DNA of 64,000 nt from Deltaproteobacteria bacterium (GTDB lineage Bacteria; Acidobacteriota; Thermoanaerobaculia; Multivoradales; JAHZIX01): NCBI GenBank assembly GCA_022601195.1, contig JAHZIX010000029.1:372001-436000 (forward strand). Direction: 5' to 3'. Position numbers and translations under genes: made by a program. The notes beneath the pieces were generated by a model. That model saw only the letters and a list, made by a program, of their open reading frames with translations, had not been told where the DNA came from and ran no database searches. This document shows, piece by piece, positions 59,920 to 64,000 of the stretch. Each line of letters starts with the position of its first letter. Positions within the stretch are counted from its first letter, which is position 1.

Positions 59920-61414
59920 GTCGGAACGAGGAACAGACCAAAGCAGCTCCGGGCGTCGGCATTGGTTACGCCTTCTCGGCCCTTTCTGTTGGTTGCTCGG
60001 TGGCTTTCTCTTGGCGGTTCTGGTGGTGGTGGATCCCTACGGCTGGCATGCCTGGGACGACCAAATCCGGGGATGGGGATCGGATAGCGTAGATGGCTCT
60101 CATGAAGGGCATCGGCATGAAGCGGCTGAAACCAAGACTCTCTGGACTTGCGGTATGCATCCTCAGGTTTTGCAGGATGAGCCTGGCCAATGCCCCATTT
60201 GCCATATGGATCTGACCCCCCTCGAGAGAGAAGAGGATAATCATGAGGTGTCCGGGGAGCGTGAGTTGCTCTTCTACAGGCACCCTATGGACCCTTCGGT
60301 AACCTCACCGGTTCCTGCCCAAGACGAGATGGGGATGGACTACCTACCCATCTACGCCGACGACGCTGTCGACAGCCCTGGCCAGAGCCCTCAGGTGCGC
60401 ATCGATCCCGGAGTGGTGCAGAACATGAACGTTCGTACCGCGGTGGCTCGCCGTCGAGACATCCACCACCGAGTGCGCACCGTCGGCTATTTGGAGTACG
60501 ACCAGGAGCGCATGGTCTCGGTGACCACCAAGTATTCCGGCTGGGTGGAGAAGGTCTACGTCAACGACATAGGTGAGTCGGTGAGAAAGGGGCAGCCTCT
60601 GTTCGAGGTCTACGCTCCGGAGCTGGTACAAACGGAGCAGGAGCTGCTCTCGGCTCTCTCCTTTGCCCGCAACATGGAGGAAGCGCCGGAGGCGACCCGC
60701 CTGCGAGCGGAAGGTCTGGTAGAGGCTGCCCGAGAGCGTTTGAGCTACTGGGATGTCTCCCCCCGTCAAGTGGCGGAGTTGGAAGCTTCCGGCAAAGTTT
60801 TCCGAACCCTGACCGTGACCGCTCCAGCCGGGGGAGTGGTGATGAAGCGAATGCCGGGTCTCGCCGGGATGGCGGTGACCCCGGGTATGCAACTTTTCCA
60901 CTTGGCGGACCTTTCCAGCCTGTGGCTGTCCGTCGAAGCCTATGAAAACCAAGTCGCGTGGATTCGGGAGGGAACCCCAGCGGAGATCTCTCTCTCCTAC
61001 TTTCCCGGCGAGGCCTTCGCCGGCCGGGTCAGCTTTTTGGCACCGGAGTTTTCCCACGAGACGCGGACCCTTCCGGTCAAGATCGCTGTTCCTAATCGAG
61101 ACGGCCGTCTGCGACCGGGAATGTACGCAACGGTGGTGTTTGCACCGGTTGCGCAAGCAGAGGCCGTGACTGTGCCGGTGGAGGCTGTGTTGCGTACCGG
61201 TGAGGGCGCGGTAGTGGTGGTGGCTCTCGGAGAGGGGCGATTTGCTCCTCGTGACGTTCGGTTGGGGGAGGAGGGGGAAGATCACGTCGCTGTATTGGAG
61301 GGCATTGAGGAAGGGGAAGAGGTCGTCACCTCGGCGCAGTTCCTACTAGATTCAGAATCCAGCTTGCGGGAAGCGATTCAGAAGATGGTGGCGGGCAAGG
61401 AGGAGGGGAGATGA
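59906..61414 (+). CDS. cusB: CusB-type heavy-metal efflux adaptor with heavy-metal-binding domains
   Basis: 502 aa. ATG 59906 with GAGGAGG at 59893-59899, overlapping the channel gene. N-terminal TM helix (about 21-45), a His-rich stretch (SHEGHRHEAAE), then a heavy-metal-binding domain with Cys82 in TCGMHPQ and CPICHMD (Cys96, Cys99, His100, Met101), followed by a second, diverged one: YRHPMDPS ... DEMGMDYLPIY without cysteines. The adaptor part follows: SGWVEKVYVNDIGESVRKGQ (lipoyl), helical hairpin, and barrels, ending in VVTSAQFLLDSESSL. HME-RND adaptors hand Cu+/Ag+ to CusA. The first domain may replace a separate metal chaperone. Confidence 0.95.
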   Translation: MRQAESERGTDQSSSGRRHWLRLLGPFCWLLGGFLLAVLVVVDPYGWHAWDDQIRGWGSDSVDGSHEGHRHEAAETKTLWTCGMHPQVLQDEPGQCPICHMDLTPLEREEDNHEVSGERELLFYRHPMDPSVTSPVPAQDEMGMDYLPIYADDAVDSPGQSPQVRIDPGVVQNMNVRTAVARRRDIHHRVRTVGYLEYDQERMVSVTTKYSGWVEKVYVNDIGESVRKGQPLFEVYAPELVQTEQELLSALSFARNMEEAPEATRLRAEGLVEAARERLSYWDVSPRQVAELEASGKVFRTLTVTAPAGGVVMKRMPGLAGMAVTPGMQLFHLADLSSLWLSVEAYENQVAWIREGTPAEISLSYFPGEAFAGRVSFLAPEFSHETRTLPVKIAVPNRDGRLRPGMYATVVFAPVAQAEAVTVPVEAVLRTGEGAVVVVALGEGRFAPRDVRLGEEGEDHVAVLEGIEEGEEVVTSAQFLLDSESSLREAIQKMVAGKEEGR

Positions 61415-61424
61415 AGGGGGAAAG

Positions 61425-61553
61425 ACCCTCACTCCAGCCCCTCTCCCTGGGGGAGAGGGGCTCCGGAGAGGGAGATTTTGGTCGGTGTAGGTTTTGCTGG
61501 TGGAGGCAGGTCCTGCTCCCCTCTCCTGTGACGAGAGGGGCAGGGGGTGAGAG
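61425..61553. repeat. pair of inverted REP-like hairpins (BIME-like) between cusB and cusA
   Basis: First unit: a perfect 12-bp stem with 3-nt loop (61436-61447 / 61451-61462, AGCCCCTCTCCC and its complement). Second unit: an 8-bp stem (61518-61525 / 61533-61540) with 7-nt loop. Read in opposite directions, both start CTCAC then CCCCTCTC, so they are two copies of one repeat in inverted orientation. The type resembles REP sequences of other genomes. It sits inside the operon and could attenuate or stabilise the mRNA segment. Confidence 0.8.
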
Positions 61554-61574
61554 CCCCGAGAATCGAGGCACGTC

Positions 61575-64000
61575 ATGCTGAACCGCGTCATCGAATGGTC
61601 CCTGGAGAACCCTCTGCTGGTCAGCCTTGGGTTTGCCTTGGCCATCTTGGGTGGAGTTTGGGCGGTGGGAGAAACAAGGGTAGATGCGATCCCGGACCTT
61701 TCTGATGTTCAAGTCATCATTTACAGCAAATTCCCTGGCCAGGCCCCTCAAGTGATCGAAGATCAGGTCACCTATCCCATGACTTCCAAGATGCTGGCAG
61801 TTCCCCACGCCAAAGTCGTTCGCGGCTATTCCTTCTTCGGCTACTCGTTGGTCTACGTGATTTTCGAGGATGGGACGGATCTCTATTGGGCCCGTTCCCG
61901 GGTATTGGAATCCCTATCGGGGCTCTCCAATGATCTCCCTTCGGGAGTGACCCCTCAACTGGGCCCGGACGCCACCGGTGTTGGTTGGGCTTTCATGTAC
62001 GTTCTCAACTCCCCTCAGCGGTCTCTCGCCGAGCTCCGGAGTCTCCAGGATTGGTACCTCAAGTTCGGCCTATCCTCAGTGGAGGGAGTTTCGGAGGTCG
62101 CCTCCGTCGGGGGGTACGTGCGCCAGTACCAGGTCGAGGTGGATCCGGTCAGGCTGAGGGCCTATGGCGTTCCTCTCAGCAAGGTCAGCGCGGCCATCAA
62201 ACGCTCCAACATCGATGTCGGCGGACGCCTCTTGGAGATGTCGGAGCGCGAGTACATGGTCCGGGGGCGCGGCTACGTCCAAGAAGTGAAGGATCTCAAG
62301 CAGGTCGTTCTGGATGTGGGGCCGGGTGGAACACCCGTGTTGTTGAAGGACGTCGCCAACGTCAACATCGGTCCCGAGATTCGCCGCGGTCTGGCGGATT
62401 GGAATGGTGAGGGGGAAACCGTGGGAGGCATCGTCGTGGTGCGGTCCGGCGCAGATACCCTCTCCACCCTGGCGCGGGTCAAGGAGAATCTCGCCGAGCT
62501 CAAACAAGGTCTCCCAGCAGATGTGGAGATCGAGGTGGCCTACGATCGCACAGCTCTCATCGAACGCTCTATAGCCACCTTGACCCACACTCTCTTCGTG
62601 GAAGGGGTGGTAGTGGCCTTGGTTTGTATCTTCTTTCTCTTCCATCTGCGTTCTGCTTTTGTGGCAATTTTCTCCATTCCTGCGTCTATCCTGCTCTCCT
62701 TTCTGATCATGAAATTCCAGGGCTTGGGAGCCAACATCATGTCTCTGGGAGGGATCGCCATTTCCATTGGCGTGTTGGTGGATTCGTCCATCATCATGGT
62801 GGAGAACGCACACAAGCATCTAGAAGCTTGGCAGGGCTCTCCGGAAGGTCCAGGGAAAGAGACGCGTTTTCAGGTCATCTTGCGCTCCGCGCGAGAGGTA
62901 GGGCCGACTCTGTTCTTTACTCTTCTGGTGATCACGGTTTCCTTCCTGCCGATTTTTACCCTACAAAATCAGGAAGGACGTCTCTTTCGGCCTTTGGCCT
63001 TTGCCAAGACCTATGCCATGGCCACTTCGGCGATTCTTGCCGTCACGGTGATCCCGGTGCTGATTCTGTTCTTCGTGCGGGGACGGGTCCGTAGTGAAGA
63101 GAATCATCCGGTCTCTCGCCTCCTGCGGTTTCTCTACACGCCGTTTCTACGCGGTGCCTTACGATGGCGCTGGGGGGTGATCCTCCTCATGGTGGTGGCT
63201 CTGCTGGTCACCTGGTTTCCCATGCAGCAACTCGGTTCGGAATTCATGCCTCCCCTGTGGGAAGGGGACATCCTTTATATGCCCACGACCTTCCCGGGCC
63301 TCTCCGTCACCAAAGCTCGGGAGATCCTGCAGCAGACGGACAAGATTCTCGCTACTTTTCCGGAGGTCAAATCGGTTTTCGGCAAGATCGGCCGGGCGGA
63401 CACGGCTACCGATCCAGCCCCTTTGTCGATGATCGAGACGACCGTAGTGCTGGCGGACCCAGCCCAGTGGCGGCCGGGAATGACGCCAGAGAAATTGGTC
63501 AAGGAGATGGATCAAGCGTTGCAGTTCCCGGGCCTCACCAACGCTTGGACTATGCCCATCAAAACCCGTATCGACATGCTGTCCACAGGCATCAAGACGC
63601 CGGTGGGTATCAAGTTGGGTGGTCCCGACCTGCTGGAGCTGGAGCGGCTCGCCAAAGAGGTCGAAGCGGTGGTTCGCCCCCTGCCCGGAACCCTCTCTGC
63701 CTACGCCGAGCGGGTCATGGGAGGGAGCTACCTGGACTTCGATATCGATCGCTCAGGGGCCGCCCGGTTTGGCCTGACGGTTGGGGATGTGCAGGACGTC
63801 ATTCAATCCGCTGTTGGGGGAATGAACGTATCCTGGACGGTCGAGGGGTTGGAGCGGTACCCCATTAACGTTCGCTACCCCCGGGCGTTGCGGGATGACC
63901 CGGCGTCCCTCAAGGAGATCCTGGTCGCTACTCCCTCCGGGGCTCAAGTTCCTCTGGGGCAATTGGCAGAGCTTCATTTACGATCCGGACCACCGAGCAT
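61575..64000 (+). CDS. cusA: CusA-type heavy-metal RND efflux pump, 5' part (cut by window end)
   Basis: 808 codons present of about 1040 expected; the frame is open to the last base. CGAGG lies 7 nt before ATG. N-terminal TM1 (SLGFALAILGGVWAVGE), RVDAIPDLSDVQVIIYSKFP, FVEGVVVALVCIFFLFHL (TM2), ISIGVLVDSSIIMVENAHKH with the TM4 acidic residue, and LGSEFMPPLWEGDILYMPTT. The Met-rich metal path is present: the EFMPPLWEGD Met and RIDMLSTGIKTPVGIK, as in Cu+/Ag+-exporting HME-RND pumps. It works with the CusB- and CusC-like proteins upstream. Membership in HME-RND is clear; Cu/Ag rather than Zn/Co/Cd is favoured by the Met residues and adaptor domain. Confidence 0.95.
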   Translation, partial: MLNRVIEWSLENPLLVSLGFALAILGGVWAVGETRVDAIPDLSDVQVIIYSKFPGQAPQVIEDQVTYPMTSKMLAVPHAKVVRGYSFFGYSLVYVIFEDGTDLYWARSRVLESLSGLSNDLPSGVTPQLGPDATGVGWAFMYVLNSPQRSLAELRSLQDWYLKFGLSSVEGVSEVASVGGYVRQYQVEVDPVRLRAYGVPLSKVSAAIKRSNIDVGGRLLEMSEREYMVRGRGYVQEVKDLKQVVLDVGPGGTPVLLKDVANVNIGPEIRRGLADWNGEGETVGGIVVVRSGADTLSTLARVKENLAELKQGLPADVEIEVAYDRTALIERSIATLTHTLFVEGVVVALVCIFFLFHLRSAFVAIFSIPASILLSFLIMKFQGLGANIMSLGGIAISIGVLVDSSIIMVENAHKHLEAWQGSPEGPGKETRFQVILRSAREVGPTLFFTLLVITVSFLPIFTLQNQEGRLFRPLAFAKTYAMATSAILAVTVIPVLILFFVRGRVRSEENHPVSRLLRFLYTPFLRGALRWRWGVILLMVVALLVTWFPMQQLGSEFMPPLWEGDILYMPTTFPGLSVTKAREILQQTDKILATFPEVKSVFGKIGRADTATDPAPLSMIETTVVLADPAQWRPGMTPEKLVKEMDQALQFPGLTNAWTMPIKTRIDMLSTGIKTPVGIKLGGPDLLELERLAKEVEAVVRPLPGTLSAYAERVMGGSYLDFDIDRSGAARFGLTVGDVQDVIQSAVGGMNVSWTVEGLERYPINVRYPRALRDDPASLKEILVATPSGAQVPLGQLAELHLRSGPPS

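Overview
The window looks like a chromosomal piece of a GC-rich (about 60% GC by eye), Gram-negative, heterotrophic bacterium, most probably an Acidobacteriota member of the Thermoanaerobaculia type. This placement is inference. It rests on the DUF1800/DUF1501 export pair, Ser/Thr kinase-TPR and winged-helix-TM-TPR regulators, ECF sigma factors with DGPF proteins, a CHAT lipoprotein, a lamin-tail secreted protein and large secreted paralogs. No rRNA, tRNA, CRISPR array, phage or intact transposase was seen.

Layout. 0-3.3 kb: DUF1800 and Tat-exported DUF1501 pair, then a 215-bp element with near-perfect 33-bp inverted ends. 3.6-6.4 kb: 3-hydroxyacyl-CoA dehydrogenase, ferritin-like protein and an exported unknown. 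6.7-12.4 kb: periplasmic adaptor, two ABC ATPases, sigma-54 response regulator and histidine kinase, headed by a clear sigma-54 promoter but with no ABC permease. 12.4-16.7 kb: lamin-tail protein, aminotransferase, acetyltransferase. 16.9-25.2 kb: two paralogous exported beta-propeller/di-haem proteins flanking a TfoX-N protein, a small lipoprotein and a membrane winged-helix/TPR regulator. 25.3-33.8 kb: Coa1-like protein, TPR protein, TonB-C/gluzincin protease, the coupled TerC-DUF2785-Ser/Thr kinase operon, and an orphan MbtH. 33.9-40.5 kb: exported Cys-rich protein, a CHAT lipoprotein/exported peptide/ECF sigma/anti-sigma operon, and a voltage-gated-type K+ channel with a zinc ribbon. 40.9-47.9 kb: a tandem array of four exported paralogs, two carrying a repeated C-terminal domain I cannot name and two cut off exactly at that domain. 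48.1-53.7 kb: DUF6503-like protein and two ECF sigma/DGPF modules in opposite orientation around a VOC protein and a small membrane protein. 53.7-58.1 kb: PQQ-type propeller, MFS exporter, GNAT. 58.1-64 kb: a Cu/Ag efflux operon (Cys/Met-rich exported protein, CusC, CusB, partial CusA) interrupted by a REP-like hairpin pair.

Themes. Most genes encode envelope or exported proteins and their regulators. Several operons use 1-4 nt stop/start overlaps (TTGA, ATGA, TGATG). Six genes without a Shine-Dalgarno sequence have a TAnnnT box 6-8 nt before ATG, which suggests leaderless transcripts. The best candidates for undescribed biology are the four-paralog array with its unnamed C-terminal domain, the CHAT-ECF operon, and the permease-less sigma-54-controlled export cluster.
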